From the NCBI GenBank assembly GCA_028673005.1, contig CM054118.1, positions 86,353,964 through 86,417,963 of the forward strand: a stretch of DNA of 64,000 nucleotides, read 5' to 3'. The notes under the pieces are model-generated. The model had not been told where the DNA came from. It saw only the letters and a program-made list of their open reading frames with translations, and did no database searches. Origin of the DNA: Tanypteryx hageni (taxonomy: Eukaryota > Arthropoda > Insecta > Odonata > Petaluridae). Below, piece after piece: positions 51,889 through 63,035 of the stretch (position 1 is the stretch's first letter; each line of letters opens with the position of its first letter). Both the position numbers and the translations under genes were made by a program.

Positions 51889-52464
51889 GAGTTGGTTGCG
51901 TACGAGAGGCGACGGAATTTAGTAATTTTAAAATCGGATTTGGAAATTGCCACGGTGGCCTCGTAATTATAATAGAATAACTGTGCTAATTGTGATTGTG
52001 ATTTTGGAAAGTTGATTGGGTTGTATTTCTGGGGATGTCCCTAGAATCAGGAACTAATGACTGCCATTATTAAATACATAATTCATTGATATTTTTGTGA
52101 TAACGTAATAAAGAAACTTTTTATTAACGAATTTTAATAAATATCTTTAGCTGGTGCTTTTCAGAAATACTTGTACCTTGAGACATGCATCAAATTAACA
52201 CATTCCTTCGTAACATGGAACTTGGCTGATTTCTTCTATGAAAATTCTACTTAAAAATTACCAATGACCCTCTGTTCATGGATTCTTTGTCAAATTTAGT
52301 GGAATATATTGCCGAAGCAATTCATATTATTGGTTACCAAAATTCAAAACTTTTACTTCATTAAAATATACCTATCGTATTAGTTTATCAATGCGACGGT
52401 GTAAGTTATAGGTAATAATAATCTTATTAGGACAAGGTAATACCTTCCTTCCCTAACTTTTTGA
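51889..52464 (+). other. AT-rich stretch, probably intron
   Basis: Composition drops to AT-rich immediately after the donor at 51887, as expected for an intron. The open frame ends within about 35 bases of the donor. No acceptor with a following coding block is recognisable. Confidence 0.4.
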
Positions 52465-52545
52465 AACCGACCAGCTATTCATTGCACTACCTCTTAGATG
52501 TACATTGCGCGTAGGCGAGAAAGAAACAGCAGGTCGTTAAATAAG
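52465..52545 (+). mobile_element. SINE subfamily B tail scrap
   Basis: 'gaccagctattcattgcact' then acctcttagatg and 'attgcgcgtaggcgag', matching in order the inverted tails at 3886-3960 and 29185-29260. Confidence 0.6.
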
Positions 52546-52554
52546 TTATAATTA

Positions 52555-52600
52555 TGGGACGGTGTTAGGTTCGAATCCTACCTAGAGCATAAACATACGA
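52555..52600 (+). repeat. Box-B-like tRNA remnant
   Basis: aggttcgaatcctacct contains a perfect GGTTCGAATCC box B with paired flanks. No box A or cloverleaf is recognisable upstream. SINE or tRNA pseudogene remnant. Confidence 0.4.
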
Positions 52601-52739
52601 GGCACATAGTAACTTTGCTGCTTTCGAGCTCAATGCATAATAATGCTGTGAAGTTATTTGTGAGACGTGCATTCATTCTAATTCTGTCTTCGGGTAGATT
52701 TTAGGCGCACCCAACCCAGTCCGTGTTATCCAAACCCAA

Positions 52740-52985
52740 TTTCTCCTTCTAATGCATTCTAATGTACCTTTTCTCTATTTCTACCTCTTTCCTAGCATTC
52801 TTCCCCTTCTATGGCTTCTTTCAGTGAGCCGTTTCCTTTCACATTTTGACCCAACCATTTCTTCTGCCTTTCCCTTATTACTCTAATTAAGGTCCTATCA
52901 CCGCCTTCTGTATTCAAAATTTTCTCATTCGTTTTCCTCTCTGTCCAACTAATTAGGTTGGTTTTCAAAGGAAACATACGTAGCC
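52740..52985 (-). pseudogene. LINE C-terminal fragment (family L3)
   Basis: On the minus strand: ISWTERKTNEKILNTEGGDR, then TLIRVIRERQKKWLGQNVKG and NGSLKEAIEGEE. The WTERKTNE and RQKKWLG..GNGSLKEAIEG blocks are the extreme C-terminus of the same reverse transcriptase family as 46243-46760. Only about 75 codons remain. Confidence 0.7.
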
Positions 52986-52992
52986 TTATGAA

Positions 52993-53490
52993 ATGGTCCT
53001 GTCTTCGTGTATGTATGTCCCTACTAACAACTTTTGCATCAATGGACCGATTTTCATGAAACTTGGTATGAGGCTAGTGCTGCCAGGGCCAACCTCGGGA
53101 CTATATTTTATTTGGCGAAGATTTAAGTCCCGGATTCGATTCCAGGAACGTTTTTTCTCTATTTGTTTTACATAGAAGTATCAAATCCATCGTGCAGAGA
53201 TGTTTTCTTTAATACTTTAAAATATCTTAAAATCGTGATATCGGCGCGAGGTCTGTACTGTTCTAATGGGAAAAGAATGTAGATTCTCATTCTTATCACC
53301 GAATTTTGATAATTGATGGTATTTTCTTGAATTTCTACTAAAACAGCGTTTTTGCGTTTTAAATCGCATTTTATCAGAGTTTCCATGGAGACGATTATTA
53401 CCGATTTCGACTTGAGTGTAGACGAGTGAACAAATGGGTTATTACCAACTTTTATATTTACTTCGCTTTATATATATATATATATATATA
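52993..53490 (+). mobile_element. Candidate non-autonomous repeat leading to the TA palindrome
   Basis: Starts with cttcgtgtatgtatgtccct then 'accgattttcatgaaacttg', a phrase common at the 5' side of arthropod non-autonomous repeats. It runs to gcaacgacgggtaatttcag, which resembles a hairpin-bearing 3' terminus. It codes for no protein. Class uncertain; Helitron-like is one possibility. Confidence 0.3.
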
Positions 53491-53515
53491 GCAACGACGG
53501 GTAATTTCAGATAGC

Positions 53516-53559
<44 letters not shown>

Positions 53560-53584
53560 GCTATCTGAAATTACCCGTCGTTGC
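53491..53584. repeat. Perfect 26-bp inverted repeat around a (TA)n core
   Basis: The left arm 53491-53516 (gcaacgacgggtaatttcag plus atagcg) is the exact complement of 53559-53584. The arms are separated by 42 bases of pure (ta)n, and another (ta)n run of about 22 bp lies just left of it. The whole can extrude as a cruciform. The arms look like the same element terminus placed tail to tail. Confidence 0.95.
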
Positions 53585-54420
53585 TCAGGTTTTTAAGTCA
53601 AAACCAATAATATTGAGGAAGATTTGAGAATAAAACCAAGTTATGAATCCAGATTAATTTTTATTGTAATGCTTAATGGTTTGCAATATTTCTTGTCTTC
53701 CCATCTTTTTTCAGATAAATAAAATTTTCCTGCATCTTTTACCGAAAAATTTGGCGACTGTCTTTTTTATCAAATAATCATAATAAACAATCGATAGAAT
53801 CACTTTTAAAATATAGTTATTTCACTCAAATTAAGTTTCAGTAGAACATATTATGTGTTCATGAATCTCAAAAACATTAAAAACTTGGGCAGGAATTGCA
53901 AGCTCTAGGGATTTAACCGGTGGAAACACATTTGAAGATATATTCAAATTTAGCTTACCCATACGTTATCCCATGCAAAGGCTGATTGTGTGGGTTTAAT
54001 TTGTATGTATTAAAATCTAATAAGTATAATTGGCTTAATTGATGCATACAAATGTTCAGTTGAAAGGAAAGCAAAATGTACATATAGATGTTCAAGGGAG
54101 GAAGAGTTAACGATTATAAATGTTTGTCTAAATTAAATAATTGTTATAAAAGTTTTCTAATTTTACCTTCTGAAATATCTTTCACTTAATTCATTTTCAA
54201 TGTTAATGAAAAACATATTTCGCTGTCTACTAAGTATAGAGAATATGCAGAATACATAAAATGTTTTTAGAGAACGAAAGCACTTAAAATAGCACGTTAA
54301 AACTGTCTTCCACTTACCTTTTAAAATAATTAGCCAGATTTACAGTTTTTTTTTGGAAATTGACCTTCTTTGAATAACCTTAGTGTTTCTTTCTTCCCTA
54401 CTTTAGTTTATATTAGGTAT
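53585..54420. other. AT-rich stretch, possibly an inverted repeat-element copy
   Basis: If the right palindrome arm is an inverted element end, this interval would be its interior. No coding sequence or second copy is found to prove it. Confidence 0.3.
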
Positions 54421-54452
54421 ACTAGCGTAATTGCCCGTTGAAATTCAACGGG
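54421..54452 (-). repeat. Hairpin terminus (Helitron-like 3' end candidate)
   Basis: cccgttgaaattcaacggg (54434-54452) is a near-perfect 19-nt palindrome. On the minus strand it is followed by caattacg then CTAGT, the hairpin-then-CTAG-T layout of Helitron 3' ends. The rest of the element would lie to the right. Confidence 0.4.
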
Positions 54453-55284
54453 AAAATTGGAACATAATATATTCAACTGTATTGGAATGAAGTGAACTAA
54501 ATCTAATGCATTATTATAATTGTTAATATTAAAATGTAGCCAGATTTTAACTAAGTTAACAACATCTTTAACGTTTTAATCCGAAAAAATTAGCTATTAT
54601 GGACTCACCAGATATGTTGATTTTCTGTATGAACAACATTGCTGTTGATCGCCAAGGGTACGGTTCAATAAAAATGCAATATTTCGACAAATTTTCGAAT
54701 ATTTTAGCTCAATGTGAGCGAATTCGATTCGAAAACAAAAATCGACGATAATAATAAGAATCTTCATTTAATTTTCTTTAAAATGATTTTTATCCAAAGA
54801 TCGTGCGTCAACTATTCTAATTTAATTTTGGAAATGAAAATAAGTCTGCAGGTGTGAAAGAGGTATATTTAAGATCCCTCTTATGGGAAATCCCATGTAG
54901 CGTTCCAACCAACAGATTAAGGCTTTTATTAATAGTCTAATAATATTATTTCTTATATTTAATATTAGGTACTGTTTATAACGGTTGTCAAGTAGATTGT
55001 TAATCCAACAATACGCTCATTCCCCTGTTATTTAAATGGAAAAAATTAAAAGAGAAAAACATTTTTTAAATGAAAAATGTTTGTCAAGTCGCTTTATAAA
55101 GTCTCCCATTTTGCTTAACTTTTTGCGGTTAAAATGGCACCGTCATCTTGCTTTTATGTTCTGTAGTTGTTGCGTTAAAAATGCACAAACAAATTCTTCA
55201 AAATATTTATGGTAGAGGTATTTATTTAATTGTAAAAGTTACTGGACCCCGTCTAGTCAGAAAAAAACCAAAGCTGCTTGCAGG
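54453..55284. other. AT-rich stretch without recognised features
   Basis: Possibly interior of the element ending at 54421. No open frame of note. Confidence 0.35.
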
Positions 55285-55350
55285 GTTCAGAACCACCTCA
55301 CTTGAAGTAATCATCACGTAAGACGAGTGATTTAGTCACCTCAGCCACCA
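55285..55350 (-). repeat. tRNA-like sequence (SINE remnant)
   Basis: Complement reads tggtggctgaggtgactaaa (box A-like) and about 45 bases later 'gtggttctgaaccctgc' (box B-like with paired flanks). The anticodon arm does not form cleanly. Confidence 0.35.
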
Positions 55351-56570
55351 AATCTACGAGTTGGCGATAAATGTTAATTTGAATTCACGTGGGAAGATAG
55401 ATATATAGTATGTGGCATTTTTCATATTTATTTATTTTTTTTTAATTGTTTTCTTATTAGTTATTTATTTTTATAATTTCATTATTTTGACAACAGTTAT
55501 CACATTATTTGTACTATATCACCTTAGCTTTCCTTTTCTGTATTTATATTGTTGAAGCGAATCTGCACATATTACAAGCGTCCATCATAGCAACGAGATT
55601 AAACAAACTATTGTCATTGTTCGTGGTTAGAATTTTGTGTTCCCGGCGATATTTCTTTTCCCGGGAAACGGGAATTAGATTTTCAAATATCCCGGGAACC
55701 AGGGAATAATAATTATTTATGCTTTTAATATTTATTACACAATTTTTCATTTGAACATGATATTTATTATTGATAGAACGCAAATACGTAAGTCTTTAAT
55801 AAATCCCAATGACATGTGATACATCATTTGCGACAAATTGTTAATAGATTCAATATTCAGACGCAACCGATCTTTCTTCGATGTTGACGATGTGGAGATA
55901 AATGGAGACCAACTGCTAATGTATACTGCAATTGCCTCAAAGTTAAACTTGAGGGTAGAAAATGTATGAAAGAGGTTTAAAAACAATCTAAAATCTATAA
56001 GGGCTTTCTTTTGTCCCTCTGTGGCTCCCTCTGTCACGGTATAAAAATGCAAATAACTCAATAAAGGATCGAGATACATTTTTGAAATTTTGCAGGAATG
56101 CTCGATTTGCATACTCGTATTTTAAGGTGATGGCGAAAACAAATCGAAGTAGTTCTGGGTTAGACCTCAAGGAAGACATTTATAGTTCCCATAAAACGTA
56201 AACGTTTTCACTCGCAGGCTTTTATTCTTTTTGAGATCTAACAATAAGTTAGGAAGAAATAACCTACGATCTACGATTTAAAGCATTTTAAAGAAAAAAT
56301 TATAATAGTTTTTATTCTGTCCATTTTTCCGCCTACAGTTCGAAATTCCTCATGTTGGTCGTTTAATTCACATATTTTGGAGAAATCTTGTCATTTTAAC
56401 GGGATGTTGCTTCGCCAACCAACTATAATGTTAAACCTCTAAATCCTATTGTCATTTCATTCCTTATGGGTGAAAGCGTGCTTTGAATGTTTTGAATACG
56501 AGAGAGAGAAAAAAGGAAGGAGAGGGAAATGATTTTCATAGCAACCAATGTAAACAACATTCGTTGCGTT
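55351..56570. other. AT-rich stretch, unassigned
   Basis: A cluster of cccggga motifs lies at 55635-55705. A 121-codon minus frame (55747-56112) ends in a plausible protein-like composition but has no motif I recognise, so it is not called. Confidence 0.35.
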
Positions 56571-58710
56571 ATATTTATTTATTAAGAATTGTCCAAAAAC
56601 AGCCAGGTTTGGCCTTTTACATCGGATATTGTAACAAATTGTTAACAATAACAAACAACAATAACCACAATGGGAAATGAAATGAAGTATTAGATGAAAT
56701 GATGATGGAAATGGGCTGAGAAGGACTACTGGTTAGTTTCTCGTTATTGCGGAGCTGTATGAGGGAAGTGATGAAAACAGGTCGAGGGAGGGATTGAGTG
56801 ACGATAGAGAGCTGAAGGATTGAGGGATACGGTAAAACATGGATCTTTGGGATATGGAGAGGCGACATTTGGGTCGATGAAGAAGTCTGAAGTTACGGGT
56901 AGGGCGGGGAGGTACTCTAAGAGAAAAAAAGGAGGTGATGTTTGATCTGCAGCGGCCGTTCATTACGAGGTAAAGAAATTTCAAATCTGCGATTTTGCGT
57001 CTGAGGGGGAGAGGGGTTAAACGGAGGGTAGAAAAAATTTCGTCTCGTGTTAGGATGCGGAAATTTGGGACACGATATCAAACTATTGCGAGGAAAAAGT
57101 TAAGTGGACGGTTTAGGGGAGCGAGGGTTGATGGGGAGGCTGAGGACCATATAGGGGAACAGTACTCAAGAAGGGGTAGTACACAGGCGGTAAAAACGGA
57201 TTTAAGAGCATGGGGGTCCTTGAGTTCTGTGAATCTATGGAGGAGGCCAACTATTGACATGGCCTTAGATGTGATTTTGTTGATGTGGTTAGCAAACAAG
57301 TTTTGAATCGAAAGTTACACCCAAATCCTTATGTGAGGTGGAAGAGGGGATTACCTGATTGGAGTAAAGGTAGGATGTGGGTATGGGATTTTTACGGAGC
57401 GTGAAGGTAAGGGAAATCGATTTTGCAGGATTGACTTTGAGATTCCACAGAGAACACCAATTAATTATGGAATGGAGTGCAGCTTGGGGAGATCCACTAT
57501 CGCTAGGATTATTCACCTTTCGGAAAATTTTGCAGTCATCAGCATATATAGATGTAGATGTAGACGTAAAAGAATGTTACAGCCGCAAGCGACGACGGAA
57601 TCCACAATGTCGTCCAGGTATAAGGTGAACAGGAGGGGCCCGAGGACACTGCCCTGCGGGACGCCAGAGGGCACGGATGTGGGGGAGGAAGAAATGCCAT
57701 CAAGAACGACACGCTGTTGACGAAGAGATAAGAAATCCGACAATAGGGAGAGAAGAGGGCCATGGATATTGTAGCGGTTTTCTAGTTTGTGAGTTAGAAG
57801 TTTATGGTTTATGGAGTCGAAAGCTTTTGCGAAATCGATGCAGTAGATGTCGAGTTGGGACGACTCTTCGAATGCCGCGGTGATGTGGTGAAGGACAGTG
57901 AGATTAGTAAGGCATGATCCACCGGGAAGGAAACCATGTTGATGAGGTGTAATATAGGGAAGGGTGAAGGAGAGAATGCGGTTATGGATAATACGTTCAA
58001 AGAGGATAGATAAGACCGGGAGGATGGAAATTGGGCGATAGTTCTCCACATGATCTTTATGGCCACCCTTCGAAATTGGGGTGACGTTGGCTGTCTTCCA
58101 CATACTCGGGAAGGAGCCGACTGTAAAAAATCTATTAAAAACTATAGAAATGGGGAGTTGGAGAGTGGATGCGGTATGGCGAAGGAAAAAGGAGCCGATG
58201 TTGTCCGGACCGGTGGCTTCATTAGGAGGTGGGGTAGAAAGAAGGCGATAGACTTAATGAGGAGAGAGATTGAGGACAAATTGGTTTTACAGGGAGAGGG
58301 GGGTAGGATGGGGGGTCAATGAAAAATTGGAGGAAAAATATTGGTTGAAAAATGTGGATCTCTCGTCGGCTGAACAAGTGTTGGGGCCAAAAAACATGTG
58401 AGGAGGAATACGGGAGGATTTTCTCCTCGAGTTGATTAGAGTCCAGAACCTTTTGGAATTTTCTTTTACTTCGGATGCAATTGAATTCACAAATTTTTTG
58501 TAGTCACGTCTGAGGAGTGACCTGGCCCGTCGTCGAATTATCGCAAAGGCGTTGCGGGTGCGGACGTTGGGGAAAGATTTCGTCAGCCTCCAAGCAGCTT
58601 CCTTGTTCCTAAGGGTGAGGGCAGTTTCAGCGGATATCCAGAGGCACCTCTTCTTGGAAATCCTAAGCGTTGGAACGAAGTCGAGGATGGCGCCATACGA
58701 GAAGAAAGAC
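56571..58710 (-). mobile_element. 5'-truncated CR1/Jockey-like LINE
   Basis: Contains the RT linker, reverse transcriptase and C-terminus in order on the minus strand. It ends with an AATAAATAAATA-type tail (plus tatttatttatt at about 56572-56585). The 5' truncation is near 58710, inside the endonuclease-RT linker, as is usual for LINE insertions. GC is higher than in the flanks. Confidence 0.8.
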
Positions 58711-58712
58711 AT
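56733..58712 (-). pseudogene. CR1/Jockey-like reverse transcriptase, several lesions
   Basis: Order on the minus strand: RISKKRCLWISAETALTLRN linker (58700-58290); a frame change near 58300; TANVTPISKGG, NYRPISILPVLS, QHGFLPGGSCLTNL, IDFAKAFDSINH, SGVPQGSVLGPLLFTLYLDD (58103 to about 57620). A frameshift in a ctacat repeat near 57555 comes just before YADDCKIFRK. Then NWCSLWNLKVNPAKS and SHKDLGVTFDSKL. A shift follows near 57295 (FANHINKITSKAMS), then LLEYCSPIWS, a TGA stop near 57080, and LPLRRKIADLKFLYLVMNG with FSLRVPPRPTRN, ending at 56733. All core RT boxes are present but the frame is broken at least four times. It copied LINE RNA at the target site when intact. Confidence 0.8.
57545..57570. 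repeat. Short hexanucleotide repeat inside the RT gene
   Basis: tagatgtagatgtagacgta on plus (ctacat repeats on the coding strand) sits immediately upstream of the YADD codons and is where the reading frame changes. Confidence 0.7.
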
Positions 58713-58989
58713 TCGAATGTAGAACGTTAATCATTCGCATATTAAAATCATTTAGAAATTATGAAGTTTCATTTTCCTACGGTGAAATTTCAAATACAGG
58801 TCGAATTTTTCCAAAATTGAGCTTTAAACTACAAAATCTCGAGTTTTTTTCAATGAAAAAAATTTCCTTTCCATGGCGACCGATATTGTTGCCAATCTCA
58901 ATACCATAAGCATATGAAATTAATATGAATTCAAGGTCAGTTAATTCTCCATGTAAATGAGAGATGGCATAACAAGATATTTCTTAAGT
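58711..58989. other. Unrecognised stretch
   Basis: Ordinary AT-rich sequence between the LINE and the GA array. Confidence 0.4.
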
Positions 58990-60088
58990 TTCAAATATTA
59001 AAAGTATAGCAAGGGGAAGGAAGAGAGAGATGAAGAATGGGAGGAAGGAAGAGAGAGGGAGAGAGAATGGGATGAAAGGAGAGAGATAGGGAGAGAGAAT
59101 GAGAAGAAGGAAGAGAGGGAGAGAATGGGAGGGAGAAAGAGAATAGGAGGAAGGGAGAGAGGGAGGGGGAATGGGAGGAAGGAAGAGAGGGAAAGGGAGA
59201 AAAATGGGAGGAAGGAAGAGAGGGAGAGAGAGAGAGGTAGACAGAATGGGAGGAAGGGAGAGAGAATAGGAGGAAGGAAGATAGGGAGAGAAAATGGAAG
59301 GAAGAGAGGGAGAGAGAATGGGAGGAAGGAAGAGAGGGAGAGAGAATGGGAGAAAGGAATAGAGGGAGAGAGAATGGGAGGAAGGAAGAGAGGGAGAGAG
59401 AATGGCAGGAAGGAAAAGAGAGAGAGGAAGAGAGAATGGGAGGAAGGGAGAAAGAGAATAGGAGGAAGGAAGAGAGGGAGAGAAAATGGAAGGGAGAGAG
59501 GGAGAGAGAATGGGAGAAAGGAAGAGAGGGAGAGAGAATGAGAAGAAGGAAGAGAGGGAGAGGAAGAGAGAATGGGAGGAAGGGAGAAAGAGAATAGGAG
59601 GAAGGAAGAGAGGGAGAGAAAATGGAAGGAAGAGAGGGAGAGAGAATGGGAGGAAGGAAGAGAGGGAGAGAGAATGGGAGGAAGGAAGAGAGGGAGAGGG
59701 AGGAAGGAAGAGAGGGAGAAAGAGTTGGAGGAAGGGAGAGAGAAACAATTGGAGGAAGGAAGAGAGAAAATGGGAGGAAAGGAGAGAGAAAGGGAGAGAG
59801 AATGAGAAGAAGGAAGAGAGGGAGAGAATGGGAGGAAGGGAGAAAGAGAATAGGAGGAAGGAAGAGAGGGAGAGAGAGCGAAAATGGGAGGAAGGAAGAG
59901 AGGGAAAGGGAGAAAGAATGGGAGGAAGGAAGAGAGGGAAAGAGAATGGCAGGAAGGAAAAGAGAGAGAGGAAGAGAGAATGGGAGAAAAGGAGAGAGAA
60001 TAGGAGGAAGGAAGAGAGGGAGAGAAAATGGAAGGAAGAGAGGGAGAGAGAATGGGAGGATGAGAGAGAGGGAGAAAACAAGAAGTGG
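58990..60088. repeat. 1.1-kb GA-rich polypurine array with higher-order structure
   Basis: Almost pure purine with interspersed aat/ata. A block of the form gagaataggaggaaggaaga, gagggagagaaaatggaagg, aagagagggagagagaatgg recurs near 59265, 59455, 59590 and 59995 with length variation. The frames of 365 and 415 codons (minus, Ser/Leu/Pro/Phe) and 138-210 codons (plus, Arg/Glu/Gly) are periodic by-products and should not be annotated as genes. Confidence 0.97.
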
Positions 60089-61079
60089 AAAATGTATTTA
60101 TTTGTTGTACGCTTGTAACTAAATGATTTGTCACTCTATCAACTTTTGAGTATTCTTTTTCTTTTTGCTCTTCGTTTGTTATTGTTTTTATCATTTTTGT
60201 TAGCCTTCGCGGTTCTTTCTTTGTTCTTATTTGTTTGTTACTCATTTTTCCAATCTCTACCGACGTTTGATTCTTCTTTTCTGTTTGTTCTTCATTTATT
60301 ATAATATTTTTTGACGTTTCTCAAAATTTCCCACAGTAGAACTGCTGGCTCTCTACCAGTATTAGCGTACTAGCGTAGTAACATTTATTAAATTCGTTTA
60401 TTTTTAAAAATGCATACAAAATATGTCAGAAAGAGATTTTGTCACTGTTTTGAGCATTTTAAACCTAATAATGCTCTATTAATTCATTTTCCAATTTTCT
60501 CTATCATTGATAAACTATGAACTACAAGTAGTAATTTTGATATGAGAATTTCTTGAAATGAGTTACATATACTGAAACATTTCCTGTCAATATAAGTAAT
60601 CAATTTTGGATGTCAACTTTGGGAAACCAACCTGCATTAGTCCTGGTTTGGAATTCTTGTTTTCTCTAATCTACGCCATACCCACATTTCAAAAACCTTA
60701 TTTTAAATCAAAATATTAAAGGTTTTCTCGGAATTTAAATTTTAAGAGATGTATGAAGGAGTGACAGATACGTTGCTCTAGCAAAAAATAACCACGATGG
60801 ACTCCATTTGTGCAACTCTGCCCGTTTAAAGAGAATTGGAAAAGTAACCCCATAGCGAGATGTGGAGGAAATCGAAATTTGCTCTCACATATCAGAAGCA
60901 GCAGAGCAGAAAATGGTACTGCCTAGTACTTCCGAATAAATTAGCTGCTTGCGTCGTCCTGAGATAATACTTTTCGATACTTTTTTCGATATAAAATTCC
61001 TCGGCCCTTATGAAGACGCGACACTTCAGCATTCAGCTCATCCCCGAGCGTTCGGAATAGCCTTCTCTGCTGTCAACCA
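60089..61079. other. AT-rich stretch without recognised features
   Basis: No gene-like frames and no element ends seen. Confidence 0.4.
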
Positions 61080-61210
61080 ACCCTTCTCTCTCTCTCCTTT
61101 CCTCCGCCCCTCCTCTCTCATTTTCTCCGCCCCCTCCTCTCTGAAATCACCCGCCCCTCCTCTCTCCTTTCTCCCGCCCTCTCCTTTTGCCTCCCCTCTC
61201 TAGATTTTCC
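61080..61210. repeat. CT/C-rich tract
   Basis: ctctctctcctttcctccgc and cccgcccctcctctct-type sequence. The 84-codon frame is low complexity. Confidence 0.8.
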
Positions 61211-61687
61211 CTCCCCCACCATTTCCACAGTGAATACGTCTCCTCCGCCGCAATTACTCCAGCCTCTCGCCATATCTGCATCATCCCTCTTCACGCGTCA
61301 TAAGGAGAAAGACGCTTCCAGGTCCCCTTGGTCGCTAGGAAAGAGAGAAAGCGGTCGATTTATCGAGCCGCGTCGGAGGAAGGAGCGTAAATATTCTGAG
61401 AAAGGGAAGACTGCGTAAGGAATAGCCGACGAAAAGAAGGGTATGGGAAGGAGAGATTATGGCTGAGATGAGACACGCGATGAAAAATTACGTAGAGAGT
61501 GATCCGACTGGGTTGGAGGAGACGATTTTACATCGCTAGCGTGTGTATTACTATCCTAATGCCAAGTTTCCTCGCGAAAACTAATGAGGCGTTTTACTTT
61601 TATTATTAATATTTTATTCGCGCGTGGGCGACTCTCGAGTCTGTTTGCGATGAGTTTTGACAGCAAACGAGATGAGTTGTAGTCGTA
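61211..61687. other. Unrecognised stretch
   Basis: Mildly CpG-containing. No supported gene. Confidence 0.35.
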
Positions 61688-61775
61688 AGTGCCCTCGACA
61701 GGAATCGATCCCGCGACCCGAACCTTGGAAAGCGTTTATCCTACCTTCGCTGCGAGTTAAGCTCATTAGGCTTGT
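61688..61775 (-). repeat. tRNA-derived sequence (probable SINE head or tRNA pseudogene)
   Basis: The complement has 'aactcgcagcgaaggtagga' as a poor box A and 'cgcgggatcgattcctgtcg' containing a box B (GGATCGATTCC) with paired flanks. Acceptor pairing is weak (gagctt / no clear partner). Unlikely to be a functional tRNA. Confidence 0.45.
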
Positions 61776-61908
61776 GATTAGTTGTTAGTTTTCGACCTTT
61801 GTTTTCCTTAAAATTTTACGATTAAAATCGGCGTTTAAAGTGACCATTAATATCGAAGTTTATTTTTTCTAAGTACGGCGAATATCGAAGTTAATTAATC
61901 CATTCTAT

Positions 61909-62087
61909 GAATGCCGTAACTAGGGCGGGGCAAGCAGTGCGTCTTCTCCGGGCGCAACTAAGCAAGGGGAGCAAAAAATACAATTACTAATAACTAAATA
62001 AACTAAAGATGATAATTTTTAAGGGGGAGGAGTCGGCACATATTAATTAGTTTGCCCCGGGAGATAAAATACCTAGTTGCGGTGCCG
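61909..62087. mobile_element. hAT-type MITE with exact 8-bp target duplication
   Basis: Ends gaatgccgtaactagg and (complement of right) cggcaccgcaactagg share CCG(T/C)AACTAGG. The octamer cattctat flanks both sides (61901-61908 and 62088-62095). The interior is 179 bp in total, AT-rich and non-coding. Confidence 0.85.
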
Positions 62088-62095
62088 CATTCTAT

Positions 62096-62844
62096 CCATT
62101 TTTATCTAGAAAAAATTTATAAATTCAATTTCTTTCAGTTAAATTTTACTTAAAGAGTTTATATAAAAAGAAGCCCTACTTCTCGCATGCCAGATGTTTT
62201 GTTGCTCTCTAAATTTTGGTGAATGTGTTGTTGTTGACTTCGACTGTCAACCCGGAACAGCTCTTTTTTCGGAATAAATCAAACAGTATATTTTACTAGT
62301 TAAATCCTGAATATTCAATAAAATAATTTAATGTGACGTGAATATAAAGTACAACCGAATTTATATATTAACATTTTGAAGAAAAAACCTTGACTTTTTG
62401 AGAAACGGCGATGAAGGTAGAAAATGACCAGAATGCGAACACGGAACGCTGCTCCTAAACTAAGAATGGGACACTCATTTGAGGATGGATAGAGGACATG
62501 ACTCCCAAAAATATAAATTTTTGGACTGTGCTTTTTCGATAATACTACAGGGACATCTGGCGATAGACATTCTTTTTTCAGTTTGGCAAAATCCTTTTGT
62601 CCGCATCTTGGAGGAGGTCGACAGATCTCGTCGCACAGAAGGCACACGAATCGTTCGCCGACTTTTCCGTAAATTGGGTATGGCGGCTGATCGTATCGTG
62701 AAAGCGACCCAAGGTGCATACTTTTGTCCCGTACCCTTGACTTTTGACCCCACGGCAGCTCAATATCCTTCCTTCAGACAATGGCACTATCGGCATTAAG
62801 GACCCTACTCAGGCTTATTTATTTACTTCGGTTTAACTGCACCA
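62096..62844. other. Unassigned stretch with a 106-codon plus frame
   Basis: The frame at 62479-62799 and opposing minus frames (134, 92 and 72 codons) overlap. None shows a recognisable domain, so no gene is called. Confidence 0.35.
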
Positions 62845-63035
62845 GCCAGGACTGCGCAGTTCCAATTTTTGCCTGTTTTTGGAGTGTATAAATATCAGGA
62901 GTGTCTTGAAAAATCAACTGCGCAGTCTAATTCGGAGCGTGTGGGTAAACCTCATTTGCTCAGTTCATACCGAGCTACCAGACAACAGTTTGTGCCCGAG
63001 TAAATAACTGAGCGTGTGTAAAGCACTTTTAAAAT

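Noticed and set aside
55635..55705. Cluster of cccggga palindromes as a regulatory array
   Set aside because: Only a few imperfect copies, irregular spacing; likely low-complexity remnant.
55747..56112. 121-codon minus-strand frame
   Set aside because: No motif, no second copy, AT-rich context; insufficient support.
59000..60245. Very long minus-strand open frames of 365 and 415 codons and plus-strand frames up to 210 codons
   Set aside because: They lie in a polypurine array where stops are rare by composition. The products are only Ser/Leu/Pro/Phe or Arg/Glu/Gly and repeat with the DNA period.
62479..62799. 106-codon plus-strand frame with protein-like composition
   Set aside because: No recognisable domain, overlapped by opposing frames of similar length, and no splice or promoter context.
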